From assembly GCA_934183355.1 (NCBI GenBank), contig CAKPST010000045.1, positions 1 to 20,036 of the forward strand: a DNA stretch of 20,036 nt. The letters are read 5' to 3'. Position numbers and translations under genes: made by a program. This DNA is from an uncultured Prevotella sp. (GTDB taxonomy: Bacteria; Bacteroidota; Bacteroidia; Bacteroidales; Bacteroidaceae). Shown here in pieces: positions 1 to 6,925 of the stretch; within the stretch, counting starts at the first letter, position 1; every line of letters begins with the position of its first letter. The notes under the pieces are model-generated. The model saw only the letters and a list, made by a program, of their open reading frames with translations, made no database searches and was not told the origin of the DNA.

Positions 1-2
1 AG

Positions 3-119
3 GCTGCTCAGTGGGAGGAGAAGGCTAAGGATCTTGCTGCTCGCTTCATCAAGAACTTCGCTAAGTACACCAACAACGAGGCTGGTAAGGCTCTTGTTGC
101 TGCTGGTCCTCAGCTCTAA
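3..119 (+). CDS. pckA: Phosphoenolpyruvate carboxykinase (ATP), C-terminal end only
   Basis: Only the last 38 codons and the TAA stop are in the window; the gene starts upstream of base 1. The visible tail is lysine- and alanine-rich, contains the stretch [17 protein letters not shown], and ends in AAGPQL. That ending is what I recall for ATP-dependent PEP carboxykinases of Bacteroidales. The enzyme interconverts oxaloacetate and PEP in the cytoplasm and, in these anaerobes, fixes CO2 on the route to succinate. Codons are strongly biased to GCT, AAG and GGT, as in a highly expressed gene, unlike the more mixed usage of most genes that follow. A long hairpin terminator begins about 20 bases after the stop. 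The call rests on a short tail, so the family is probable rather than proven. Confidence 0.75.
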   Translation, partial: AAQWEEKAKDLAARFIKNFAKYTNNEAGKALVAAGPQL

Positions 120-139
120 TCAAAGCATATTCTTAATAC

Positions 140-207
140 AAAGAATAGATAAAAAAGAAAGTCTGTTTCCCGCAAAGGAAACAGACTTTCTTTTTTATCT
201 ATTCTTT
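140..207. terminator. Bidirectional hairpin terminator between pckA and the DUF4294 gene
   Basis: Bases 141-170 and 177-206 are perfect reverse complements (30 bp, 31 with 140/207) around the 6-base loop CGCAAA. The GC-richer inner stem is GTCTGTTTCC/GGAAACAGAC, and the outer arms carry A6 and T6 runs plus a further T8 after the stem. It sits between the pckA stop at 119 and the stop of the leftward gene at 216, so it can end transcripts arriving from both sides. Confidence 0.9.
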
Positions 208-215
208 TTTTTCTT

Positions 216-866
216 TTACAACTGACCCGCTTCCACTTGCCGCACAATTCGCTCGGTGATGCGGTCTACACCCTCGGCATCATACTTCTTAGTGAGCGAA
301 GCGCCAAACAGCGATGCGAATGCCTGATAGAATCCGGCACGAACCGGACCAAGGAAGGCTTGTATCAGCTGATAGGATGACGAGTCGCATTCGCGATATA
401 CGAGCTTAATGAGCAGTTTACCCTGAGAGTAGGTCAGCTTCTTCATTCGCGGTGTGTAGCGTTTGCGTATGTCCTTTTCCACAAGTTTCATGTGTTCGTC
501 CCTCGCCTTCTTGTTGGGCAGCGTTTGCAGATACTCATAAGTCTCGATGATGATGGCATTCACCTCCTTGGCTATTGGCAACACCTTCTTGATGTTTGCC
601 ACAAGTCGGTTGTATGCCAGCCTCTGTCGTTCATTCTTGAACGTGGGTTGCGGATAGACATACAGCGTGTTTAGTTCTACATACTGTATGCTATCGCCCT
701 CAACCAAGGCTTTGCTCACCTTCACCATAGGCACAAATGTGGGTGAGTCCATGTCCACCTCGCGGTCTTCGGGGTCAACATGGAGAGGAACGTCGGTCTG
801 CGCCTGAGCTATCTGGCAGCAGGCGGCACATATCATTAATATAAAGATTCTTGCATTCTTACTCAT
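216..866 (-). CDS. DUF4294 family exported protein
   Basis: Unknown-function protein of the DUF4294 type, a family I associate with Bacteroidota. From the chosen start it is 216 residues: a basic start, a hydrophobic stretch rich in Ile, Met, Ala and Cys, then AQAQ, fitting a type I signal peptide of about 22 residues and a periplasmic location. The rest is a soluble, mostly helical, lysine- and arginine-rich domain with a TLYVYPQPTF segment and a conserved-looking RKRYTPRMKKLTYSQGKLLI segment. An upstream in-frame ATG at 899 would add 11 residues, but a TAnnTTTG box on this strand lies at 875-882, inside that extension. This makes the ATG at 864-866 the better start. It is convergent with pckA and divergent from the M6 protease gene. 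Confidence 0.8.
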   Translation of the reverse strand: MSKNARIFILMICAACCQIAQAQTDVPLHVDPEDREVDMDSPTFVPMVKVSKALVEGDSIQYVELNTLYVYPQPTFKNERQRLAYNRLVANIKKVLPIAKEVNAIIIETYEYLQTLPNKKARDEHMKLVEKDIRKRYTPRMKKLTYSQGKLLIKLVYRECDSSSYQLIQAFLGPVRAGFYQAFASLFGASLTKKYDAEGVDRITERIVRQVEAGQL

Positions 867-874
867 ATTGTGTG

Positions 875-882
875 CAAATGTA
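875..882 (-). promoter_or_regulatory. Bacteroidota -7 box (TACATTTG) for the DUF4294 gene
   Basis: TACATTTG on the minus strand matches TAnnTTTG exactly. Its last base is only 8 bases before the ATG at 866, so the mRNA would be nearly leaderless. No clear -33 TTG box was seen at the usual spacing. Confidence 0.5.
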
Positions 883-917
883 CATAGAAAATCAGACATA
901 GCCGATTGAAGAAGTTT

Positions 918-1015
918 AATTTTTTTGAAACTTTATTCCCATTCGTTCCTATTGCCAATGGAAAATATGTAAATTTGCAATCTCAAGAAACATTATAACA
1001 ATTTTTTTGAAACTT
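918..1015 (+). repeat. 16-bp direct repeat in the divergent promoter region
   Basis: AATTTTTTTGAAACTT occurs at 918-933 and again at 1000-1015, 82 bases apart. The second copy ends immediately before the M6 protease ATG at 1016. The copies flank the M6 promoter box. They may be binding sites, or a small duplication. Confidence 0.5.
970..977 (+). promoter_or_regulatory. Bacteroidota -7 box (TAAATTTG) for the M6 protease gene
   Basis: TAAATTTG matches TAnnTTTG exactly and would give a leader of about 30-35 bases before the ATG at 1016. A -33 element is not convincing. Confidence 0.5.
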
Positions 1016-2740
1016 ATGATAAGACATCTACTCACTGCCATGCTCCTCTTGGCGACACTCACAGCCAGTGCCGTTCCGGCACGACGTGGGCAATGGCAAA
1101 CCATCACCCTCGCCACTGGTGCCACTGTAAGGGTGCAGCTTGTGGGCGACGAATTCAATCATTTCCTGCAAGCCGAGGATGGTACACGATATGTTCAAGA
1201 TGCTTCGTCCTACTTCTATGTTCCAATGACAGCTGCCACTGCCGACGCACGTCTCAAGCGTGCTGCTAAGCGACGCGCTGCTATCACCAAGCATGTGCAG
1301 CCACGACGCACCAAGAGCCAGAGCGTATTTCAGGGTACTAAGAAGGCATTGGTGATACTCGCCAACTTCACCGACTTGGAATTCAAGACTATACACAATC
1401 TTAGTTACTACAAGAATGCTGTCAACGGCATCGACTATGTGCAGGGCGAGTTCCACGGTTCGGTGCGCGACTACTTCCGCGCTCAGTCGGGTGGCAGTTT
1501 TGACATCGACTTCGATGTAGTGGGTCCGTGTCCGCTCAAGAACACTATGGCATACTATGGCAGAAACCTTTATAATGGCGACGACGCACGTGCTGGCGAG
1601 ATGGTGGCTGAGGCTTGCCTTTGGGCACATAGCCAGGGCATTGACTTCTCGCAGTACGACTGGGATGGCGACGGTGAGGTCGATCAGGTGTTTGTGCTTT
1701 ATGCCGGAAAGGGTGAGGCTGATGGTGGTGGCACAAGCTCTATATGGCCTCACATGTTTAATCTTCAATATAGCGACTATGGCAAGTCGCTCAAGTTGGA
1801 CGGAGTGACGGTGGACACCTATGCTTGCAGCTGCGAGCTTAATGGTCGCAGTGGATGTAGTGGCATCGGCACCTTCTGCCATGAATTCTCTCATTGTATG
1901 GGATTCCCCGACTTCTATGACACGGGTTATAGCGGATGGTTTGGCATGGGCAGCTACGACCTTATGGACTCGGGCAGCTACAACGGCAACGGATTCCGTC
2001 CAACAGGCTACAGCGCATACGAGAAAAACGAGTGTGGATGGATAACCCTTCACGACATGACCGACATCGACGATGCCAAACAGATAACCAATCTTAAGCC
2101 CATCAGCGAGTATGGCGATGCTTACGTAGTGAGAAACAAGAATAATGCTGATGAGTATTACATCGTGGAATATCGTCGCAACTCGGCTTGGGACACCTCT
2201 CTGCCCAGCGAGGGAGTGATGATTACCCACGTCGACTACGATAAGGACATTTGGGATTGGAATGTGCCAAATACAAGTAACGGCTTGTATTATGCCGAGA
2301 ACGATTATTATAATAGGAATCCGATGTACAACAAGCATCAGCGTTTCACCATCTTCCATGCCAACAATAGTGATTATGATGAAAATGACGCGCTCTATCC
2401 CTATAACTCCAACAACAGTCTGACACGTTCGACACTTCCTGCATCGTCTGTATATGCCCTCAACGCTGATAATACACGTTATATGCATGTCGACATCAAG
2501 GATATAGCCATTGCTGCTGATGGCAACACTGCCTCTGTGACATTTGCTCCGGCTGAGAATAAGGACGAAACTTCCAATCCTACGGATGTCGACTTCCATG
2601 AGTCGTTCAATCAGTGCGATGGTGAGGGACGTACCGACGGATTATACACACTCAGTGGTGTGCGTATCACTAAGCCGCAGAAGGGCGTAAACATAGTGCG
2701 CTATGCTGACGGAAGTTCAAAGAAGATTGTTGTGAAGTAA
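1016..2740 (+). CDS. Secreted M6 family (immune inhibitor A-like) metalloprotease
   Basis: A 574-residue secreted zinc endopeptidase. It has a signal peptide (about 1-21, ending ASAVPA) and an N-terminal pro-region with GDEFNHFLQAEDG, typical of M6 proteases. The catalytic domain starts near residue 110 (KKALVILANFTD) and carries HEFSHCMGFPD: His289 and His293 as zinc ligands, Glu290 as catalytic base, Gly296 and Asp299 as in the extended HExxHxxGxxD motif. A following GMGSYDLMDSG is also usual for M6. The last 37 residues (GLYTLSGVRI, then KGVNIVRYADGSSKKIVVK) resemble the C-terminal sorting-type modules of many Prevotella surface proteins; a type IX-like role is inference. ATG at 1016 is preferred over an in-frame TTG at 1007. 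Substrates are unknown. The PAP2 gene follows 37 bases later and probably shares the transcript. Confidence 0.88.
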   Translation: MIRHLLTAMLLLATLTASAVPARRGQWQTITLATGATVRVQLVGDEFNHFLQAEDGTRYVQDASSYFYVPMTAATADARLKRAAKRRAAITKHVQPRRTKSQSVFQGTKKALVILANFTDLEFKTIHNLSYYKNAVNGIDYVQGEFHGSVRDYFRAQSGGSFDIDFDVVGPCPLKNTMAYYGRNLYNGDDARAGEMVAEACLWAHSQGIDFSQYDWDGDGEVDQVFVLYAGKGEADGGGTSSIWPHMFNLQYSDYGKSLKLDGVTVDTYACSCELNGRSGCSGIGTFCHEFSHCMGFPDFYDTGYSGWFGMGSYDLMDSGSYNGNGFRPTGYSAYEKNECGWITLHDMTDIDDAKQITNLKPISEYGDAYVVRNKNNADEYYIVEYRRNSAWDTSLPSEGVMITHVDYDKDIWDWNVPNTSNGLYYAENDYYNRNPMYNKHQRFTIFHANNSDYDENDALYPYNSNNSLTRSTLPASSVYALNADNTRYMHVDIKDIAIAADGNTASVTFAPAENKDETSNPTDVDFHESFNQCDGEGRTDGLYTLSGVRITKPQKGVNIVRYADGSSKKIVVK

Positions 2741-2777
2741 TAAGTAAAATAAAAAAAATAGACTTTTAAATAGACTT

Positions 2778-3596
2778 ATGAGACATTTCAATAGAAAGAT
2801 TAAGAACATAATTGTTCTCTCTCTACTCTTATTCTCGGTTTGCGCCAAAGGCGCTACGCCACTACTTGTTGCCCCTCAAGACACTATTTTAGCCGATTCT
2901 GTTGCTAATATAGCCGTAGCAGACGACCCCACTCACCGCTTCCGTCCAGCCGAGTTTATTGTGCCTGGTGGCGTTGCTGTGCTCGGAGCCGTATGTGTCA
3001 ATAGTTCGTGGGGCAAGCATTGGCGCAATGTTGTGCAGCATAGTATTTCTGCCAACGGACGCCAGAAATGGCCCGTTGACGACTATGTGCAGTATGCTCC
3101 AGTGTTGGCTGCCAATGTTTTGCCTTTCTTGGGTGTCAAGGGACAGCACGAGTTTGGCGACCGCATCAAGCTCACCATCCTCTCTGCTGCAACAATGGCA
3201 GCAGTGGTGAACGTGGCTAAGTACACCTTCAAGGAGCGTCGCCCTGATTCGGGCGCACGCAACTCATTCCCATCGGGACACACAGCCACTGCATTTATGG
3301 GAGCCGAGATTCTCTATCAGGAATATCGCAACACTCATCCATGGATAGGTTATTCGGGATATGCCTTGGCAACAGCCGTAGCAGTGATGCGCATACACAA
3401 CGACCGCCACTGGGTGAACGACGTGTTTGCCGGCGCTGCCGTCGGCATGCTCTCCACCAAGTTTGCCTATTGGCTCTATCCCCGTGTGTTCCACGAGGGT
3501 GGCAAGGGCAAACGTGGCAAGCATAGCGCGTCGTTTGTAGGCATGCCCTACTATGGTGGACATAGTGCGGGCATGAATATGGCGATAGTATTCTGA
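2778..3596 (+). CDS. PAP2 superfamily phosphatase, exported
   Basis: A 272-residue member of the PAP2 (type 2 phosphatidic acid phosphatase) superfamily. All three motifs are intact: K148-x6-R155-P156 (KYTFKERRP), P165-S-G-H168, and R205-x5-H211-x3-D215 (RIHNDRHWVND). His211 is expected to be the nucleophile and His168 the acid. An N-terminal hydrophobic segment (about 10-25) is a signal peptide or anchor, and further hydrophobic stretches at about 61-75, 133-150 and 192-205 suggest membrane association. In Bacteroidota such enzymes act on undecaprenyl pyrophosphate or lipid A phosphates, but the substrate cannot be told here. The start is preceded by two copies of ATAGACTT (2758-2765 and 2770-2777), and no separate promoter is evident, so co-transcription with the M6 gene is likely. 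Confidence 0.87.
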   Translation: MRHFNRKIKNIIVLSLLLFSVCAKGATPLLVAPQDTILADSVANIAVADDPTHRFRPAEFIVPGGVAVLGAVCVNSSWGKHWRNVVQHSISANGRQKWPVDDYVQYAPVLAANVLPFLGVKGQHEFGDRIKLTILSAATMAAVVNVAKYTFKERRPDSGARNSFPSGHTATAFMGAEILYQEYRNTHPWIGYSGYALATAVAVMRIHNDRHWVNDVFAGAAVGMLSTKFAYWLYPRVFHEGGKGKRGKHSASFVGMPYYGGHSAGMNMAIVF

Positions 3597-3611
3597 CGCC
3601 GTAGTGGCGTC
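3595..3611. terminator. Short GC hairpin between convergent PAP2 and lgt genes
   Basis: GACGCC (3595-3600) and GGCGTC (3606-3611) form a 6-bp stem with loop GTAGT, overlapping the PAP2 stop codon and ending 3 bases before the lgt stop. No strong T-run follows on either side, so terminator function is tentative. Confidence 0.4.
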
Positions 3612-3613
3612 GC

Positions 3614-4468
3614 TTATTTCTTGGCAATGTCAGCCAATCGCTGCATCCACTTGCCTCCCATCATGCAGACGATGCCGAGGATTACAAATGGGATGCTCAG
3701 TATCTGACCCATGTCGAGAGGTAGCGATGCCTCGAACGCCTCCTGCACCTCCTTGGTATACTCGATGAAGAATCGGGCAGTGAAGATGTAGGTGAGACAG
3801 AGACCGAAGAAATATCCTGTGCCTACACGCTCTGGACGGCGGCGATATATAGCCCAACCTATGAAGAACAGCAATGCGTAGGTTATAGCCTCGTAGAGCT
3901 GTCCCGGATGACGTGGCATTGGGTCTACCTGCTGGAAGATAAACGCCCAAGGCACATCAGTAGCCTTGCCGATAATCTCAGAGTTCATGAGGTTGCCCAG
4001 TCGTATGAAGCAAGCGGTGATGGGTGTAGCGATGGCGATGTTGTCGAGCACCTGCCACACATTCATCTTGGTGCGGCGCACATATATCCACAGAGCAAGC
4101 ATCAGTCCGAGAGTGCCACCATGCGACGCAAGTCCACGATAACCCGTAAATCGCCACCCACCCTGTGGTAGGAAGTCGATAGGTAGGAATATCTCGACAA
4201 AGTGTTTCCAGCTTGACAGGAAGAAGTCGGGCTGATAGAAGAGGCAATGTCCGAGTCGAGCACCGGCAAGTATGCCGATGAAGCAATAAATGAAAAGAGG
4301 GTCAAACAATTCGTCCTTCACCTTCTGCTCCTTATATAGACGTTGCACGATGAGATAGGCAAGATCGAGTCCTATGAGCCAGCACAGCGAATACCAGTGG
4401 ACAACAATCGGTCCTGCTTTGAATGCTATGTCGCTCGGATCCCAGATAATAAAATTAAGTAGATTCAT
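3614..4468 (-). CDS. lgt: Prolipoprotein diacylglyceryl transferase
   Basis: Lgt moves a diacylglyceryl group from phosphatidylglycerol to the lipobox cysteine of prolipoproteins in the inner membrane, the first step of lipoprotein maturation. The 284-residue length is normal and there are about seven hydrophobic helices. Family signatures are present in order: SHGGTLG (His116), RLGNLMNSEIIGKATD (Arg156, Asn159), RHPGQLYE (His187) and ARFFIEYTKE near 231. The gene runs leftwards after ychF with a 77-base gap holding a strong hairpin, so it may have its own promoter, though no TAnnTTTG box was found. One likely client in this window is the FKBP lipoprotein at 17181. The identification is firm. 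Confidence 0.96.
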   Translation of the reverse strand: MNLLNFIIWDPSDIAFKAGPIVVHWYSLCWLIGLDLAYLIVQRLYKEQKVKDELFDPLFIYCFIGILAGARLGHCLFYQPDFFLSSWKHFVEIFLPIDFLPQGGWRFTGYRGLASHGGTLGLMLALWIYVRRTKMNVWQVLDNIAIATPITACFIRLGNLMNSEIIGKATDVPWAFIFQQVDPMPRHPGQLYEAITYALLFFIGWAIYRRRPERVGTGYFFGLCLTYIFTARFFIEYTKEVQEAFEASLPLDMGQILSIPFVILGIVCMMGGKWMQRLADIAKK

Positions 4469-4489
4469 TGTGTAGAATGGATTTTATAG

Positions 4490-4547
4490 AGAGAGGATGT
4501 GTCAAAGCCATTTATGAGTTTTGATACATCCTCTCTACATTTTTTTT
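4490..4547. terminator. Strong hairpin between ychF and lgt with a T8 run on the + strand
   Basis: Bases 4490-4506 pair with 4520-4536 (17 bp with one G-T pair), loop 13 bases. On the + strand it is followed by eight T (4540-4547), which overlap the ychF stop codon. On the minus strand, where both flanking genes lie, the 3' side is TATAAAAT rather than a U-run. It therefore looks like a canonical terminator only for + strand transcripts, although the hairpin may also close the ychF mRNA. Confidence 0.7.
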
Positions 4548-5652
4548 AGACGTTAAAGCGGAAGTGCATGATGTCGCCGTCTTCCACAACATATTCCTTA
4601 CCCTCAATAGAGAGTTTGCCAGCCTCACGAACAGCAGCCTCAGAGCCATACTGTATGTAGTCGGCATACTTGATTACCTCAGCGCGGATGAAGCCCTTCT
4701 CGAAGTCGGTATGGATTACACCAGCACACTGCGGAGCCTTCCAACCCTTGTGATAGGTCCAAGCCTTCACCTCCATTTCGCCGGCGGTGATGAATGTCTC
4801 CAGATTGAGCAGGCTGTAAGCCTTCTTGATTAGGCGGTTAACGCCACTCTCCTCAAGTCCGAGCTCTTCAAGGAACATCTGCTTGTCCTCGTAAGTTTCA
4901 AGCGAAGCGATGTCCTCCTCTGTCTTAGCTGCGATGACCAGCATCTCTGCACCCTCGCTCTTAGCTATCTCAGCAATCTGCTCCGAATACTTGTTGCCGT
5001 TCTTGGCAGAAGCCTCGTCTACGTTGCACACATATAGCACAGGCTTAGATGTTAGCAAGAAGAGGTCGTGAGCATAGCGCTGCTCCTCTTTCGACTCAAA
5101 CTCCACGGTGCGTGCGTTCTTGCCCTGCTCAAGCACTTCCTTGTAAGCCTCAAGCACAGCCACAGCCACCTTAGCATCCTTGTTGTTGCCTATAGCGGCT
5201 ATCTTCGACTGCTTCTGGAGTTGACCCTCAACAGTTTCGAGGTCCTTCAGCTGTAGCTCAGTGTCGATCACTTCCTTGTCCTCTACAGGGTTGACGCTTG
5301 CGCCACCCTCACGCACGATGTTGTCGTCGTCAAAGCAGCGTAGCACATGTATGATGGCGTCAGTCTCACGGATATTGCCGAGGAACTTATTGCCGAGTCC
5401 CTCACCCTTCGATGCACCCTTCACGAGTCCGGCGATGTCCACAATCTCGCAAGTAGCAGGCACAATGCGTCCTGGGTGAACTATCTCGGCGAGCTTAGTG
5501 AGTCGCTCGTCGGGCACAGTGATTACGCCCACGTTTGGCTCAATAGTACAGAAAGGGAAGTTGGCTGCCTGTGCCTTAGCGTTAGAAAGGCAGTTGAAGA
5601 GAGTGGACTTGCCCACGTTGGGAAGTCCCACGATACCACATTTTAATGACAT
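4546..5652 (-). CDS. ychF: Redox-regulated ATPase YchF (Obg-related)
   Basis: A 368-residue cytoplasmic P-loop protein of the Obg family, close to the usual length of about 363. The P-loop GLPNVGKST is at residues 9-17, followed by the switch region [21 protein letters not shown] coiled-coil insertion lies around 140-200 and a C-terminal TGS domain ends in [15 protein letters not shown]. Members bind ATP rather than GTP because the usual NKxD is altered (here CNVDEA at the corresponding place). They associate with ribosomes and the stress response. It has its own TAACTTTG box at 5699-5706, giving a leader of about 40 bases. Nothing is missing or unusual. Confidence 0.96.
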   Translation of the reverse strand: MSLKCGIVGLPNVGKSTLFNCLSNAKAQAANFPFCTIEPNVGVITVPDERLTKLAEIVHPGRIVPATCEIVDIAGLVKGASKGEGLGNKFLGNIRETDAIIHVLRCFDDDNIVREGGASVNPVEDKEVIDTELQLKDLETVEGQLQKQSKIAAIGNNKDAKVAVAVLEAYKEVLEQGKNARTVEFESKEEQRYAHDLFLLTSKPVLYVCNVDEASAKNGNKYSEQIAEIAKSEGAEMLVIAAKTEEDIASLETYEDKQMFLEELGLEESGVNRLIKKAYSLLNLETFITAGEMEVKAWTYHKGWKAPQCAGVIHTDFEKGFIRAEVIKYADYIQYGSEAAVREAGKLSIEGKEYVVEDGDIMHFRFNV

Positions 5653-5698
5653 GTCTTTATATTGTTATATTCTTTATTAACTATGAAGATTCAAGGTG

Positions 5699-5706
5699 CA
5701 AAGTTA
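5699..5706 (-). promoter_or_regulatory. Bacteroidota -7 box (TAACTTTG) for ychF
   Basis: TAACTTTG on the minus strand fits TAnnTTTG, about 47 bases before the ychF ATG. A -33 TTG at the standard spacing is not clear. Confidence 0.5.
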
Positions 5707-5757
5707 CAGCTTTATATTGAAATAATGGAATTTATTGCAAACAAAACGAGTTAAGCA

Positions 5758-6435
5758 TTATTCGCCGCCTTCGGCGACGTTTCTTTTCCTTATTAGTGTC
5801 AGTCCATCTCGCAGCGGCACTATCACTTGTTCCACTCGTGGGTCTTGCACCACATGGTCGTTGAATCGTCTTATGCCCTGTGTCTGGTGGTCGTGGTCGT
5901 AGGCTGGGTCGGTGACATGACCGTCCCATAGTGTGTTGTCAGCGAGTATGAATCCGCCTGGGCGCAGCAGTTTTAGCACCATCTCGTAGGTCTCTACGTA
6001 TGTGCGTTTGTCGCCATCGACAAACGCCATGTCAAACTCCACGCCGAGTTTTGGAGCCTCTATATTGGCGTCACCTATGCGAAATTCTATGTAGTCTGCC
6101 ACTGGCGAGTCTTCTATCCACGGACGTGTGAAGTCCTCCATCTCGTCGTTTATCTCGAAAGTCCATACCTTGCCCTTGTTCTCCGACTCGCCATTGTAGA
6201 TGGCAGCCAGTCCCTCAGCCATGCACAATGCGCTATAGCCCGAGAAAGTGCCCACCTCAAGTATGTTCTTAGGGCGTATCATCTCTACGAGCATCTTTAG
6301 CATTCGTCCTTGCAGATGTCCCGAAGCCATGCGTCCGTGTATGGTGTGGATGTTGGTGGCACGGTATAGACGATACAGATAGTCGCCCTCAGGGGCAGAG
6401 TGTGAGAGTACGTATTTTTCTAATTCTTCTGTCAT
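5758..6435 (-). CDS. SAM-dependent O-methyltransferase (caffeoyl-CoA OMT-like)
   Basis: A 225-residue class I methyltransferase of the caffeoyl-CoA/catechol O-methyltransferase type. SAM-binding motif I is ILEVGTFSGYSAL (58-70), and metal-binding acidic motifs FVDGDKR (Asp130, Asp132) and LADNTLWDG (Asp156, Asn157) are present. The fold ends with a hydrophobic strand (GLTLIRKR). Bacterial members methylate small hydroxylated molecules or tRNA hydroxyuridine (TrhO/TrmR-type roles are known for relatives); the substrate is not determinable here. The reading frame opens upstream at 6534 inside aroQ, but the ATG at 6433-6435 gives a normal N-terminus 37 bases after the aroQ stop. The last residues (about AEGGE) are encoded by a short GC-rich repeat shared with 19278-19297, so the C-terminus was probably altered by that element. 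Confidence 0.88.
   Translation of the reverse strand: MTEELEKYVLSHSAPEGDYLYRLYRATNIHTIHGRMASGHLQGRMLKMLVEMIRPKNILEVGTFSGYSALCMAEGLAAIYNGESENKGKVWTFEINDEMEDFTRPWIEDSPVADYIEFRIGDANIEAPKLGVEFDMAFVDGDKRTYVETYEMVLKLLRPGGFILADNTLWDGHVTDPAYDHDHQTQGIRRFNDHVVQDPRVEQVIVPLRDGLTLIRKRNVAEGGE
5761..5780. repeat. GC-rich 20-bp dispersed repeat, copy 1
   Basis: TTCGCCGCCTTCGGCGACGT, 19 of 20 identical to 19278-19297. It contains the palindrome TCGCCG-CCTT-CGGCGA and lies over the last codons of the O-methyltransferase gene. This resembles a REP-like or terminator-derived repeat. Confidence 0.55.
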
Positions 6436-6472
6436 ATTCTTTTTTACGTGTTGAGAGTTGAGTGGGATGGGT

Positions 6473-6898
6473 CTACTTTGCTGCCTCGCGCAGTGCCTCC
6501 AACGCCAGACGGTAGGAGTCCATGCCAAATCCACATATCACACCCATGCAAGCACATGAAATCATCGACTTGTGGCGAAACTCCTCACGTTTGTGTACAT
6601 TGCTGATGTGTACCTCGATGACGGGGCTTTTCAGCGAGCGTATGCAGTCTTGCATTGCTATGCTGGTGTGTGTGTAGGCACCGGCGTTGAGGATGATGCC
6701 GTCGACGCTGAATCCCACTTGCTGCATCTTGTCTATTAAACAACCCTCGATGTTGCTCTGATAATAGTCGATTTCCACGTCAGGATACTGAGCACGGAGC
6801 TTCTGTAGATAGTCTTCGAAGGTGCTACTGCCGTAGATGCCTGGCTCGCGAGTGCCGAGTAGATTGAGGTTGGGGCCGTTTATTATTTGTATTTTCAT
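6473..6898 (-). CDS. aroQ: Type II 3-dehydroquinate dehydratase
   Basis: Converts 3-dehydroquinate to 3-dehydroshikimate, the third step of the shikimate pathway to aromatic amino acids, in the cytoplasm as a dodecamer in the family. At 141 residues it has the normal length. The N-terminal signature IINGPNLNLLGTREPGIYG holds the flexible-lid catalytic pair Arg17 and Tyr22. The dehydroquinate-binding segment EVHISNVHKREEFRHKS carries the catalytic-region histidines and arginine. The gene lies between the TPM gene (27-base gap) and the O-methyltransferase (37-base gap) on the same strand, consistent with one lemA-TPM-aroQ-OMT transcript. There is nothing odd in its sequence. Confidence 0.95.
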   Translation of the reverse strand: MKIQIINGPNLNLLGTREPGIYGSSTFEDYLQKLRAQYPDVEIDYYQSNIEGCLIDKMQQVGFSVDGIILNAGAYTHTSIAMQDCIRSLKSPVIEVHISNVHKREEFRHKSMISCACMGVICGFGMDSYRLALEALREAAK

Positions 6899-6925
6899 AG
6901 TTTCTTTATATTTAGAATTAATATC

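Noticed and set aside
34..225. 63-codon plus-strand frame
   Set aside because: Out of frame with the pckA tail and running through the terminator hairpin; low complexity at its end.
1028..2599. 523-codon open frame on the minus strand
   Set aside because: It lies wholly antisense to the M6 protease gene, whose motifs are intact; the translation resembles no family and has no promoter box.
4468..4512. Sigma-70-like TTGACA and TATAAAAT before lgt
   Set aside because: The spacer is only about 9 bases, too short, and Bacteroidota primary promoters do not use these hexamers.
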